Positions 15,847 to 24,274 of a stretch of DNA of 32,839 bases are shown one piece after another (position 1 is the stretch's first letter; each line of letters begins with the position of its first letter). The notes under the pieces are model-generated. The model saw only the letters and a list, made by a program, of their open reading frames with translations, searched no databases and was not told the origin of the DNA. Both the position numbers and the translations under genes were made by a program. The stretch is from contig CACXJZ010000039.1 of assembly GCA_902768105.1 (NCBI GenBank), positions 1-32,839 of the forward strand, given 5' to 3'. Source of the DNA: an uncultured Prevotellaceae bacterium. GTDB taxonomy: Bacteria; Bacteroidota; Bacteroidia; Bacteroidales; Bacteroidaceae.

Positions 15847-18246
15847 TCACTTAATCACGACCTTGCGTCCATTCACAATATAGATTCCCTTCTGTATCGG
15901 CACACCATTGAACTTACGTCCGTTGAGGGTGTAGTAATACGTGGTAGCGGACATATTGCGAGCTGATGTAATACCCGTTGGGTCATCAGGATCCGTCGGG
16001 TCATCAGGATCCGTCGGGTCATCAGGATCCGTTGGGTCATCAGGATCTGTTGGGTCATCAGGATCCGTCGGGTCATCAGGATCCGTTGGGTCATCAGGAT
16101 CTGTCGGGTCATCAGGATCTGTCGGGTCATCAGGATCTGTTGGGTCATCAGGATCTGTTGGGTCATCAGGATCTGTTGGGTCATCAGGATTAGTATTATC
16201 CTTTACCAGCACATCATCAAGGAAGAAGCGGCCCTTCTGCGATTCAAAGGTAACCCTTACATTACCTGTGCCCTTGATAATAAGCGTATATTCCGTAAAG
16301 GCACCCTTCTCCATTGTAACAACAACCTCGTCTGTGGGCTCAGTAGAACCAGCTCTAGTAACTTCTTCAATAGTAAAGCCGTCAGAAACATAAACATATA
16401 AATATTCACTATCATTCTGGCCTTTCCAAGCACCTGCGCGGAACGTTAGCGTTGCCTCTCCGTTAACAGTAAACAATGGTGTCGTAGCGCGACCATCAAC
16501 ACCTGATTTACCAAATCGAGCACATCCATCTCCGGCATAACCGTTATTATAGTTCCATCCATCAAGGTAAAGAGTTCCGGCTGCTGCACCTCCACTCCAT
16601 TTCCCATCGTTTCCTCCCGTGCCTTTACAATTATCGAACGTCTCAGAGAACAGGTAGTCGCCAGTAGGCTCAACAGGGTCGTCAGGATCTTCTGGGTCAC
16701 CGCCTCCATATACAGCAACATAATTAAATGAGATTGTACCATCACTGTTCTGCGTAATGTCTTCCACAGAAGAAGTCATGAACGTGTTCAAACTGTTTTT
16801 TTTGTTATAGAACTTGGCGGCAGGCGTAGAGTCCTTATTGAACCTGTTGTTTGTACCATACGGATAAGTATCGTTACTCATACCTTCAAATGTATAATAC
16901 TTGTCCCCATCATACATTTCGTACTGATATTTATTATCAGCAGCAATCCACGTCATACGCTGATGGTTGGGATCATCATTGGGCGTATTGTCAGCCCATT
17001 TTGACTCATTATAATCCACCTGAAGAATCAACAGGCCACGCCCAGGCAGGGACGCGTCCCAATCTGTCTGCTGACGGTTCTCCAGCAGGAAAAACTCATT
17101 CGAGTTACTCGGATTATAAATAATGTAATAATCACCACCTTCCTGCAGCGACCTCATATTCGTAACTGTCACATCTTTGTCGCTCAGTTCAATGGGTTCC
17201 GACCAACCTGCCATCCAGCGCTCGTAGCAGGTATAGCCGGCTGGCTGATAACCGTCGCCATTATAGCTGCCAGCATCCATAAGGTCCCAGTATCCCATAC
17301 CCTGTCCACCGCTGTAGTCAGTGTCGTAGAAATCAGGATAACCCAAACAATGCGAGAACTCGTGACACATAGTGCCTATACCGTCAATTGAGCCAGAGCC
17401 ATTTAACTCTGAACCACAGGCATAGGAATTTACCTTCAGATTGGTACCGACAGTCACAGGACCATCACCATCGCCATAATACTTGGCTGAACTCAGGGTA
17501 TAGGCATGGGGCCAAATGGTATTAGATGCTCCACCATCGGCTTCGCCCTTTCCTGCATATATCACATAAACCTGATCAACATAGCCGTCATTATCCCAGT
17601 CATATTGTTTCCAGTCATCAATCTCTTCCATTGCCAGCCTCACAGCCTCACAAACCATCTGTCCCGGATACTTATCGTCACCTCCGCTGTCATTCGAGCC
17701 ATAATACGAAGCATTCTCTGAAACAGTAACAGGACCTACCACGTCGAAGTCAAGCTCAAACTGCCCACCACTTTGTTTCTTGAAGTAATCAGACATTGAG
17801 CCCTTGAAGTTTCCTTGAGAGAAGCCCTCCTCGTTGGCAATACGCTGATAGAGCGTATGATTGTTGGCAGCCTTGAACTGCTTATCCTTGAAATTAACCA
17901 AGATGATAATACCCTTCTTGGTACCTTGATAGTTACCTACAGAGCCCACGCGACGCGGAGCCAGACGGCGGCCATGCAGGGCGTTCACCTTCTGGCGACG
18001 CTCCCTGGCACGTTCTCTGATGGCATTGGCATCAGCCAACTGATATACGTCAGTACCATTAATCTCCGAATAAGCACGGCCGTCCTCTGCCAGCCAGAAG
18101 TGCCCATGCTCATCACCTTTGAGTTGTGCTCTCACTTCTGTTCCATCTGCCAGTTTCAGAATTTTCCACTGTCCTGGCTTAGCTGGAACTGCCATCGCTG
18201 CCATCGTCACGATGAACAGCGACAAAGTCATAAAGATTTTCTTCAT
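15847..18246 (-). CDS. Secreted M6-family metalloprotease with C-terminal sorting-like tail
   Basis: This 799-residue secreted protease has a signal peptide ending near AMA. An N-terminal prodomain-like region includes LADGTEVRAQLKGDEHGHFW. The immune-inhibitor-A type catalytic domain has the zinc motif HEFSHCLGYPD at 295-305 (His295, Glu296, His299). A jelly-roll-like domain around 540-690 (YLFSETFDNC to FLDDVLV) precedes the linker of DDPTDP repeats. The end reads YYYTLNGRKFNGVPIQKGIYIVNGRKVVIK in two segments, a tail resembling type IX secretion C-terminal signals. It starts 6 nt after the endonuclease stop, so the two are co-expressed. It probably degrades extracellular protein. Confidence 0.9.
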   Translation of the reverse strand: MKKIFMTLSLFIVTMAAMAVPAKPGQWKILKLADGTEVRAQLKGDEHGHFWLAEDGRAYSEINGTDVYQLADANAIRERARERRQKVNALHGRRLAPRRVGSVGNYQGTKKGIIILVNFKDKQFKAANNHTLYQRIANEEGFSQGNFKGSMSDYFKKQSGGQFELDFDVVGPVTVSENASYYGSNDSGGDDKYPGQMVCEAVRLAMEEIDDWKQYDWDNDGYVDQVYVIYAGKGEADGGASNTIWPHAYTLSSAKYYGDGDGPVTVGTNLKVNSYACGSELNGSGSIDGIGTMCHEFSHCLGYPDFYDTDYSGGQGMGYWDLMDAGSYNGDGYQPAGYTCYERWMAGWSEPIELSDKDVTVTNMRSLQEGGDYYIIYNPSNSNEFFLLENRQQTDWDASLPGRGLLILQVDYNESKWADNTPNDDPNHQRMTWIAADNKYQYEMYDGDKYYTFEGMSNDTYPYGTNNRFNKDSTPAAKFYNKKNSLNTFMTSSVEDITQNSDGTISFNYVAVYGGGDPEDPDDPVEPTGDYLFSETFDNCKGTGGNDGKWSGGAAAGTLYLDGWNYNNGYAGDGCARFGKSGVDGRATTPLFTVNGEATLTFRAGAWKGQNDSEYLYVYVSDGFTIEEVTRAGSTEPTDEVVVTMEKGAFTEYTLIIKGTGNVRVTFESQKGRFFLDDVLVKDNTNPDDPTDPDDPTDPDDPTDPDDPTDPDDPTDPDDPTDPDDPTDPDDPTDPDDPTDPDDPTDPDDPTDPDDPTGITSARNMSATTYYYTLNGRKFNGVPIQKGIYIVNGRKVVIK
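15980..16195. repeat. 18-bp coding minisatellite, 12 copies
   Basis: GGGTCATCAGGATCYGTY repeats with an exact 18-bp period from 15980. It encodes the DDPTDP linker of the M6 protease on the minus strand. Copies differ only at synonymous wobble positions (CCGTC, CTGTT, CCGTT). The unit is a multiple of three, so copy changes alter linker length without a frameshift. Confidence 0.95.
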
Positions 18247-18252
18247 TAATGT

Positions 18253-20094
18253 TTATCTTATTATTATTATCTTTCCATTTACAATATAAATGCCCTTCTG
18301 CGTCGGGATTCCCTGATGCCTATTTCCATCGAGTGTATAGTAACAGGTATTGTCCATTGCCTCATGGCGCACACTATTTACAGCCGTCGGATCGTCAGGA
18401 TCCGTCGGGTCATCAGGATCTGTTGGGTCATCAGGATCCGTTGGGTCGTCAGGATCTGTTGGGTCGTCAGGATCTGTTGGGTCGTCAGGATCTGTTGGGT
18501 CGTCAGGATCTGTTGGGTCGTCAGGATCTGTTGGGTCGTCAGGATCCGTCGGGTCATCAGAAGCCTCTGCAACCCTTACTTTCAATCCACCTATTTTAAT
18601 ATGGCCACTTGTACCTGTCACAGTGAAGGTCACTGTCTGAGCATCGCCCGTCCACTTCATACCAGAAACGCTACCCACATCAGCTTTCAGTTCATTGCTG
18701 CTTGATGCTCTTGCCATCAGGCCTGGAGCAGAGCTTTCAGGTAAGAGCACTTCAATTTCTTTCAAAGTACCACTGCTCACACTTACTATCAGTTTATTAC
18801 CCGGATACAAGCGAAGCTGTGTACTGTTTAAGTAACGTTGATTGCCCTCACCAAGAACATAGGTTACTGTTACACCGTCCTGAGAGCCCGTCAGGTCATC
18901 AGCACTGTCCTCCTTCTTGATAGTTCCATTAGCAGTAGAGCCGAAGAATGCAGAACTGATTATAATCTGCGTGTCTGAAGCTGGCCCGTCATCACCGCCA
19001 CCACTGGTAATAATAGTGTATTTGGCGGACGCCTGACTGCTTTCATTTCCGCCCTTCACAGCAATAGCCTTGACTGTCGTAGTTTTAGTCAACGTGAAGG
19101 GACCTTCGTAGAGTGTACTGTTTGTTGTGGCATCGCTACCGTCAAGGGTATAATAGATGCTTGCGACATCCGTAGCTGTTGCGAGCGTCACTTCAACACT
19201 ATTCTGATAGGTACCGGCTGCAGGCAAGAAGGTAGGTTGATCGATATTAACAGGATCTTCCGAGCCTCCGTCCTCATAGTTGTTGTAACTGAAGGCTTGA
19301 CTCATCTTTGTACCCCATGTATATTCCTCCAATCCTGGATAATCTACATAAGGATTTCGGTTACCCTGCACTTCATATACAGCATTGTTACGAGCAATTT
19401 CTACTGCATCAACCGGGTCTTGTTTGGACCAGCGCATCATCATGTCAAGCGTCCATGTAGTCAGTCCTGGATATGTAGGGGTGAACACGTCATGTCCCCA
19501 ACTGCCGCACGAACTCTCATAACGCGTAATCATATAGAAATAGATACGAGCTATGTCACCCTTGATTTCGTCATTCGGCTCAAAAACCGTGCCCGTATAG
19601 CCTGACGTTTTACAAGATCCCAACTTACTATAACCATTGGCCGACGTATAAGTGGCATTTTTTACCTCGCCAAAAGGATAGTTTGAGCGACGGTTGTTGA
19701 CGTAGCCATCAGTAGGCAGCACGTGAACAATGTCCGATTTGATGTTACCATCACCAAACCAACTCTGCGGCACCGAGTGCTCACGGTTGTACATGTCACC
19801 CTCTTTCGTGTAGTTACCCTTGTTATCTACGCCATGACGGTAGTTCGTAATGTTCGAATACCAGTCACGCACGTAGTTATCGGAGCGTGTGTCTGTCTTT
19901 TTGTAGGCATCATATAGTCCTGAATAGGAAATAACATTGATGCCTGACGAAATAATACTCGACAGCTTGGTCTTCAGGGCTTTGCCCTTCAAACCGTTAG
20001 CTCCCTGATAATACGTACCTGAGTTATTCGGGCCCTGTGCACAAATAGTAGTAATAGCCAACAGAAGTATGGCTGTGAGTAATGATTTCTTCAT
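18253..20094 (-). CDS. Secreted endonuclease I with chitobiase-like and sorting-like C-terminal domains
   Basis: This 613-residue extracellular nuclease has a signal peptide ending near TTICAQ. The endonuclease I domain (about 35-270) has MYNREHSVPQSWF (catalytic His106 and neighbours), DIVHVLPTDGYVNNRRSNYPFG and GDIARIYFYMITRY. A CHB_HEX_C-type beta domain follows (about 285-360, IYYTLDGSDATTNSTLYEGPF). Another beta domain precedes the DDPTDP linker and a tail ending YYTLDGNRHQGIPTQKGIYIVNG. The last two parts closely match the M6 protease downstream. It probably degrades extracellular DNA for nutrients or biofilm remodelling. Confidence 0.9.
   Translation of the reverse strand: MKKSLLTAILLLAITTICAQGPNNSGTYYQGANGLKGKALKTKLSSIISSGINVISYSGLYDAYKKTDTRSDNYVRDWYSNITNYRHGVDNKGNYTKEGDMYNREHSVPQSWFGDGNIKSDIVHVLPTDGYVNNRRSNYPFGEVKNATYTSANGYSKLGSCKTSGYTGTVFEPNDEIKGDIARIYFYMITRYESSCGSWGHDVFTPTYPGLTTWTLDMMMRWSKQDPVDAVEIARNNAVYEVQGNRNPYVDYPGLEEYTWGTKMSQAFSYNNYEDGGSEDPVNIDQPTFLPAAGTYQNSVEVTLATATDVASIYYTLDGSDATTNSTLYEGPFTLTKTTTVKAIAVKGGNESSQASAKYTIITSGGGDDGPASDTQIIISSAFFGSTANGTIKKEDSADDLTGSQDGVTVTYVLGEGNQRYLNSTQLRLYPGNKLIVSVSSGTLKEIEVLLPESSAPGLMARASSSNELKADVGSVSGMKWTGDAQTVTFTVTGTSGHIKIGGLKVRVAEASDDPTDPDDPTDPDDPTDPDDPTDPDDPTDPDDPTDPDDPTDPDDPTDPDDPTDPDDPTAVNSVRHEAMDNTCYYTLDGNRHQGIPTQKGIYIVNGKIIIIR
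18389..18562. repeat. 18-bp coding minisatellite, about 10 copies (second locus)
   Basis: The same 18-bp unit as at 15980-16195 recurs with exact period at 18389, 18407, 18425 and onwards to 18551. It encodes the DDPTDP linker of endonuclease I. Most units here use GTCGTC instead of the GTCATC used in the protease copy, so the two arrays have homogenised separately. Confidence 0.95.
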
Positions 20095-20141
20095 ATTCTC
20101 TATCTTTTAGAGGTTACTTATCAATATTTATATACGAAAAG

Positions 20142-20188
20142 GGCTGTAAAATTATGCAATTTTCTTGTAATCGCAAAATTTTACAGCC
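20142..20188 (-). terminator. Long stem-loop after tyrA
   Basis: GGCTGTAAAATT (20142-20153) and AATTTTACAGCC (20177-20188) pair perfectly over 12 bp. The stem extends to GC after one mismatch, around a 15-nt AT-rich loop. On the minus strand it is followed by CTTTT. It lies between the tyrA stop and the endonuclease start, so it most likely ends the aromatic operon. A role in the 5' region of the endonuclease gene is also possible. Confidence 0.6.
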
Positions 20189-20220
20189 AACTTTTCACGC
20201 TAATTAACCTAAAGACGCAA

Positions 20221-21018
20221 TTATTGCTTCTTTATCTCAATATCGCGTTTCACATTGTTGCGGATTTTCGTCAGGTAAGCCTTCATGCCATCAGCATCCT
20301 TGTTATCAATGATTTCCAGCAGTTCTTTCAGCTCTGTACGAATCTGCGACACCTGGTCGTGAGTGTAGGGGTTGAAGAGGATTTCCTGCAACAGGTAGTC
20401 ATCCTCATTGAGCACGCCTTTGGCTATGCGCATATGACGCTTGAACGTGGTACCTGGCGCATCCTGATGCTTCATAACAGCAGCAAAGACGAAGGTACTG
20501 ACGAAGGGAATACTGAGCGAGTAAGCCACCGTTTTGTCGTGTTCCTCGAAAGTGTATTCGTAGATGTTTAGTCCCAGCTTCTGATACAGGTCCTTAAAGA
20601 AGATGCGTCCCATGTAATCTCCCTCGCTAATAATGATGGCATTCTCCTCAGAAAGCTGCTGCAGATTGGCAAACGTAGGGCCGAACATGGGGTGCGTAGA
20701 GACGTAGCGCATACCTGTCTGCTCATAAAACTCTTTCAGGTCGGTCTTTACTGAAGCAATATCGCTGATGATGCACTCCTTGGGCAAATAAGGTATTACC
20801 TGCTCGAACACGGGAATGGTGTATTTCAGCGTCACGGCATTGATGAGCAGCTCGGGCTGAAAGGCCTGAATCTCCTCGTAAGTGGTGAATCGCTGGCAGT
20901 TGTAGGTAAAGCGCATGCGCTTGGGGTCTCTCTCGTACACTGCCACTTCGTGGTCGAAACTCAGCAGGTCGATGAAGAAACTTCCCATCTTGCCTGCACC
21001 CATAACAAGAATTTTCAT
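20221..21018 (-). CDS. tyrA: Prephenate dehydrogenase
   Basis: This 265-residue enzyme makes 4-hydroxyphenylpyruvate from prephenate for tyrosine. It has an N-terminal Rossmann motif GAGKMGSFF at 7-15. The conserved prephenate-binding STHPMFGPTFA segment lies around 131-141, and a helical C-terminal dimer domain follows. No chorismate mutase is fused here; that domain is on the neighbouring DAHP synthase. It begins 3 nt after the upstream stop and ends the pheA-led operon. Confidence 0.92.
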   Translation of the reverse strand: MKILVMGAGKMGSFFIDLLSFDHEVAVYERDPKRMRFTYNCQRFTTYEEIQAFQPELLINAVTLKYTIPVFEQVIPYLPKECIISDIASVKTDLKEFYEQTGMRYVSTHPMFGPTFANLQQLSEENAIIISEGDYMGRIFFKDLYQKLGLNIYEYTFEEHDKTVAYSLSIPFVSTFVFAAVMKHQDAPGTTFKRHMRIAKGVLNEDDYLLQEILFNPYTHDQVSQIRTELKELLEIIDNKDADGMKAYLTKIRNNVKRDIEIKKQ

Positions 21019-21021
21019 ACC

Positions 21022-22086
21022 TTACTTATTAATGATTTCTATCTGCTGACGAACGCTCTCCTCATGAATATTCTCGAAGACATGAGCCACAAACTCTGGG
21101 TCCATACCACAAAGGGCACCCTGGGCACCACGCTTATTAAGGATTTCATTGTAACGGTTGGCCTGAAGGACAGTCATATTATGCTCCTTCTTGTACATAC
21201 CAATCTCACGGCAGACACGCATGCGTTTGGCCAAGATGTCCATAATTTGATTGTCAAGCTCATCAATCTGCTTACGCAACTGAGTGATGCCCTCTGTCGT
21301 GGTTTTCTCGTCACGGACGACAAGAAGCGACAGGATATAGTCGAGCACGTCAGGCGTCACCTGCTGCTTGGCATCACTCCAAGCCTTGTCTGGGTCGCAG
21401 TGACTCTCTACAATCAGACCGTCAAAACCCAGGTCCATGGCCTGCTGACAGAGGGGGGCAATGAGTTCACGACGCCCTCCGATGTGGCTCGGGTCGCTGA
21501 TAATAGGCAAATCAGGTATTCTACGACGCAACTCGATGGGAATCTGCCACATTGGAGCATTACGATAGATTTTCTGCTCATAGCTTGAGAAACCACGATG
21601 GATAGCGCCCAGGCGCTTGATGCCAGCCTGATTCAGACGTTCCAACGCACCAATCCACAGCTCAAGGTCAGGATTAACGGGATTCTTCACAAACACAGGA
21701 ACATCTGCACCCTTCAAAGCATCGGCAATAGCCTGCATAGCAAAGGGATTGGCGGACGTACGGGCACCTATCCAGAGGATATCAATGCCATATTTCAGCG
21801 CCAGCTCCACATGTGTAGCAGTAGCCACCTCTGTAGAGACAAGCATCTTCGTCTCTTTCTTCACCTCAGCCAGCCAGACAAGGGCGGGTTCCCCATGTCC
21901 CTCAAAACCTCCAGGCTTGGTACGCGGTTTCCACACTCCTGCACGGAAATTGTGGCAGCCTTTCATAGCCAGTTCCCTGGCTGTAGTCATCACTTGTTCC
22001 TCAGTCTCAGCCGAGCAAGGGCCTGCAATCACAAAGGGGCGTTCGTTGTCACTCGGCAAATTCAATGGTTGTAACTCTAATTCCAT
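21022..22086 (-). CDS. aroF: Bifunctional DAHP synthase (KDO8PS-like type) / chorismate mutase (AroQ)
   Basis: ATG at 22086, 2 nt after the aminotransferase stop, gives 354 residues; the longer frame overlaps that gene and is rejected. Residues 10-260 are a type I-beta DAHP synthase: FVIAGPCSAETEEQV, FRAGVWKPRTKPGGFEG, STEVATATHVE, WIGARTSANPF, VKNPVNPD, DPSHIGGRR and VESHCDPDKAWSDA. Residues 270-354 are an AroQ chorismate mutase (LRKQIDELDNQIMDILAKRM). The protein therefore catalyses both the first shikimate step and the chorismate-to-prephenate branch step. No ACT domain is seen, so control may come from the leader at 24171-24245 or from partner proteins. Confidence 0.93.
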   Translation of the reverse strand: MELELQPLNLPSDNERPFVIAGPCSAETEEQVMTTARELAMKGCHNFRAGVWKPRTKPGGFEGHGEPALVWLAEVKKETKMLVSTEVATATHVELALKYGIDILWIGARTSANPFAMQAIADALKGADVPVFVKNPVNPDLELWIGALERLNQAGIKRLGAIHRGFSSYEQKIYRNAPMWQIPIELRRRIPDLPIISDPSHIGGRRELIAPLCQQAMDLGFDGLIVESHCDPDKAWSDAKQQVTPDVLDYILSLLVVRDEKTTTEGITQLRKQIDELDNQIMDILAKRMRVCREIGMYKKEHNMTVLQANRYNEILNKRGAQGALCGMDPEFVAHVFENIHEESVRQQIEIINK

Positions 22087-22088
22087 AA

Positions 22089-23270
22089 TTATACTATTTT
22101 TTTTATTCTTTCTAATGCTTCTTTGATTTTCTCTTCCTTGGCACAAAGTGAGATTCGGATGTAACGCTCGCCGTTGCTTCCAAAGATAAAGCCCGGCGTG
22201 ATGAAGACACGTGCCTCGTGAAGCACTCGCTCCGTCAGGTCCTCAACATTCTGGATGCTGGCAGGTATCTTACCCCAGAGGAACATTCCTACCTGATTAT
22301 TGTCGTAAGTACAGCTCAGGACATCCATAATCTGCTCAGCATATTTCCTGCGACGGGCATAAGTCTCTATGTTATATTCCCGATGCCAGGCCTCGCTATT
22401 GTTATAAGCCTCAGCAGCTGCCAATTGGATACCTCGGAACGTTCCACTTTCTATGTTCGACTGCACCTTTAAAATCCAAGAGATAAACTCGGCATTAGTC
22501 GCACAGAGACCCACACGCCATCCTGGCATGTTATGGCTCTTCGACATGGAATTGAACTCTATGCAACAGTCCTTAGCGCCAGGAATCTGGAGAATGCTCA
22601 AATGCTCTTCGCTGAGAATGAAACTATAGGGGTTATCATTGACCACCACGATACCGTGTTCGTGAGCAAACTGCACCAAGCGCTCGTAGGTCTCACGCTG
22701 GGCACGCCCGCCTGTTGGCATGTTGGGGTAGTTGGTCCATAGCAATTTACAATCTATGGATTTTCGATTTACGATTTCTTCCAGTTGCTCAAAGTCAGGC
22801 TGCCAACCGTTTTCTTCCTTCAGATTGTAGTAAACAACGTTCGTACCTAATATCTTTGACAAAGAGGTATAGGTAGGATAACCGGGATTAGGTACCAGAA
22901 CCGTATCGCCAGGATTGACGAATGCCAAAGTGACATGCAGAATACCTTCCTTGGAACCAATAAGAGGCAGAACTTCTGTCTTTGCATCCAAATTGACATC
23001 ATACCAACGCTTATAGAAGCCTGCCATTGCCTCACGCAGTTCAGGCGTACCCATCGTAGGCTGATAGCCGTGGGCATTGGGTTGACGGGCCACCTCACAC
23101 AATTTCTTTATCGTCTGTCCTGAAGGAGGCATGTCAGGACTACCAATGGCGAGACTGACAATATCCTTGCCTTCGGCATTCAATTGTGCGACCTCCTTCA
23201 ACTTGCGGCTGAAGTAGTATTCACTGACGAGCGACAAACGCTCTGCTGGTTCAATTCGTCTGCTTTCCAT
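22089..23270 (-). CDS. PLP-dependent aminotransferase, class I/II (probably aromatic)
   Basis: This 393-residue fold-type I aminotransferase has IGSPDMPPS near residue 42, NPGYPTYTSL, the WTNYPNMPTGG loop, NDNPYSF, the Schiff-base lysine in SMSKSHNMPGWRVG (Lys244) and the C-terminal Arg in RYIRISLC. It lies between pheA and DAHP synthase, so transamination of phenylpyruvate and 4-hydroxyphenylpyruvate is the natural role. Close relatives act on LL-diaminopimelate or aspartate, so specificity is inferred from context. It overlaps the end of pheA by 20 nt. Confidence 0.88.
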   Translation of the reverse strand: MESRRIEPAERLSLVSEYYFSRKLKEVAQLNAEGKDIVSLAIGSPDMPPSGQTIKKLCEVARQPNAHGYQPTMGTPELREAMAGFYKRWYDVNLDAKTEVLPLIGSKEGILHVTLAFVNPGDTVLVPNPGYPTYTSLSKILGTNVVYYNLKEENGWQPDFEQLEEIVNRKSIDCKLLWTNYPNMPTGGRAQRETYERLVQFAHEHGIVVVNDNPYSFILSEEHLSILQIPGAKDCCIEFNSMSKSHNMPGWRVGLCATNAEFISWILKVQSNIESGTFRGIQLAAAEAYNNSEAWHREYNIETYARRRKYAEQIMDVLSCTYDNNQVGMFLWGKIPASIQNVEDLTERVLHEARVFITPGFIFGSNGERYIRISLCAKEEKIKEALERIKKIV

Positions 23271-24093
23271 CCTTATATTCTCCTAATATCTTTAAGTCCT
23301 TGGTCAATGGGATAATGGCATCTATCGACTGGCGATAACGTGTCAGGTCGTCATACATGACATCTACATAGAACAGGTATTCCCACTCACGACCAATGAT
23401 GGGAAGTGACTGTATCTTCGTCAGATTAATCTTGTAGAACGATAATATAGCCAGCACATGCGAGAGCGACCCTTCTTCATGAGGAAGCGAGAATACGATA
23501 CTCGACTTGTTGGCCTCTGTCAGTGGACGCAGCATATCAGCCTTATTGGGATTGCTTACCACGAGGAATCGCGTGAAGTTATGCTTGTTGTCCTCAATAT
23601 GGTCTTCAAGCACTTTCAGCCCATAGAGCCGTGCCGCTTCAGCATGACAGATAGCAGCCCAGCCACGATGGTGCCCCTCGGCAATCATCTTGGCTGATCC
23701 TGCCGTGTCTTCAGCTTCCACATTCTTCAGCTGCGGATGCTGCGCCAAAAACTGACGACACTGCATCAAGGCCACGGGATGTGAATGAACTTCTTGAATT
23801 GTGCTCCAATCATCGTCAGGCAAACAGCAGATGCAGTGTGAAATGTGTAATTTGTGTTCTCCAACCACAGACGTGCCTGAGTCGCGCAGCAATTCGTAGT
23901 TATGGAGCAACGACCCGGCTATGGTATTCTCGATGGCAACCATGCCTATCATCGTGGGGTCTTGACGCATGTTGTCGAACACCTGTTCGAAAGTGCTGCA
24001 GCAGATGAGCTGTATCTGCTCCCCCTCGAAGTACAGGTGTGCTGCAATGTCGTGGAATGACCCTATCAGTCCTTGTATCGCTATTCGTTTCAT
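23251..24093 (-). CDS. pheA: Prephenate dehydratase with ACT domain
   Basis: This 280-residue enzyme converts prephenate to phenylpyruvate. The best start is ATG at 24093, giving MKRIAIQGLIGSFHDIAA; an upstream TTG extension is less likely. The catalytic domain has VAIENTIAGSLLHNYELL and the NFTRF signature (Thr174, Arg175, Phe176). The C-terminal ACT domain (about 192-275, SSIVFSLPHEEGSLSHVLAIL) normally binds Phe for feedback inhibition. The usual ESRP motif reads QSLP here. It is first of the four-gene aromatic operon, and its start lies 10 nt after the attenuator T-run. Confidence 0.93.
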   Translation of the reverse strand: MKRIAIQGLIGSFHDIAAHLYFEGEQIQLICCSTFEQVFDNMRQDPTMIGMVAIENTIAGSLLHNYELLRDSGTSVVGEHKLHISHCICCLPDDDWSTIQEVHSHPVALMQCRQFLAQHPQLKNVEAEDTAGSAKMIAEGHHRGWAAICHAEAARLYGLKVLEDHIEDNKHNFTRFLVVSNPNKADMLRPLTEANKSSIVFSLPHEEGSLSHVLAILSFYKINLTKIQSLPIIGREWEYLFYVDVMYDDLTRYRQSIDAIIPLTKDLKILGEYKDGKQTN

Positions 24094-24103
24094 GCTACTT
24101 ATC

Positions 24104-24137
24104 AAAAAATCCCGCTTTCACTCTTTTGTGAAGCGGG
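24104..24137 (-). terminator. Attenuator terminator upstream of pheA (arms 3:4)
   Basis: On the minus strand CCCGCTTCAC (24137-24128) and GTGAAAGCGGG (24121-24111) form a 10-bp GC-rich stem with one bulge and a short A-rich loop. A and six T residues (24109-24104) follow. This is a textbook intrinsic terminator ending 10 nt before the pheA ATG. It would also hide the ribosome-binding region. Confidence 0.92.
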
Positions 24138-24207
24138 ACCTTATTTTAATTTTCAATTATCTATTTTAATTTACTTACGGCCTACCGCTTCACAACTTGT
24201 TGCAAAG
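24126..24207 (-). promoter_or_regulatory. Antiterminator and protector arms of the aromatic attenuator
   Basis: Arm 2, TTGTGAAGCGG (24195-24185), lies inside leader codons 17-21. It is the exact complement of CCGCTTCACAA (24136-24126), which is also the 5' arm of the terminator. The 11-bp 2:3 antiterminator therefore excludes the terminator. Arm 1, CTTTGCAAC (24207-24199), pairs with GTTGTGAAG (24196-24188) with two G-U pairs, giving a 1:2 protector hairpin. A ribosome stalled on the Tyr/Phe codons would cover arm 1 and free arm 2. All pairings were read directly; the switching is inferred by analogy with trp and phe leaders. Confidence 0.88.
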
Positions 24208-24245
24208 TAAAAGTAATAACCGTAAAAGTAAGCTACGTTCAACAT
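24171..24245 (-). CDS. Tyr/Phe-rich leader peptide (24 aa) of the aromatic operon
   Basis: ATG at 24245 to TAA at 24171 encodes 24 residues. Residues 6-14 read YFYGYYFYF, eight aromatic residues out of nine, with five Tyr and three Phe. A Shine-Dalgarno AAGGAG ends 7 nt before the ATG, which is notable in a phylum that rarely uses one. A promoter (TTTG-N20-TACTTTTG) precedes it. The peptide ends in ATSCEAVGRK, whose Cys-Glu-Ala codons form the antiterminator arm. Its product is probably not functional. The act of translating it would sense charged tRNA-Tyr and tRNA-Phe and set read-through into pheA. Confidence 0.9.
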   Translation of the reverse strand: MLNVAYFYGYYFYFATSCEAVGRK

Positions 24246-24274
24246 AATTGTTCTCCTTTTTGTTTTATCGGGTG

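Noticed and set aside
15941-16393. Stop-free ORFs of Gly/Ser/Val or Met/Thr/Gln/Leu repeats on both strands (also 15873-16184 and 18316-18705)
   Set aside because: They are other-frame readings of the 18-bp minisatellite, which has no stop in several frames. The DDPTDP frame continues into real domains on both sides.
15980-18562. CRISPR-like periodic repeats
   Set aside because: The 18-bp units are directly abutting with no spacers, lie in coding frames and encode a known type of linker. No cas genes are present.
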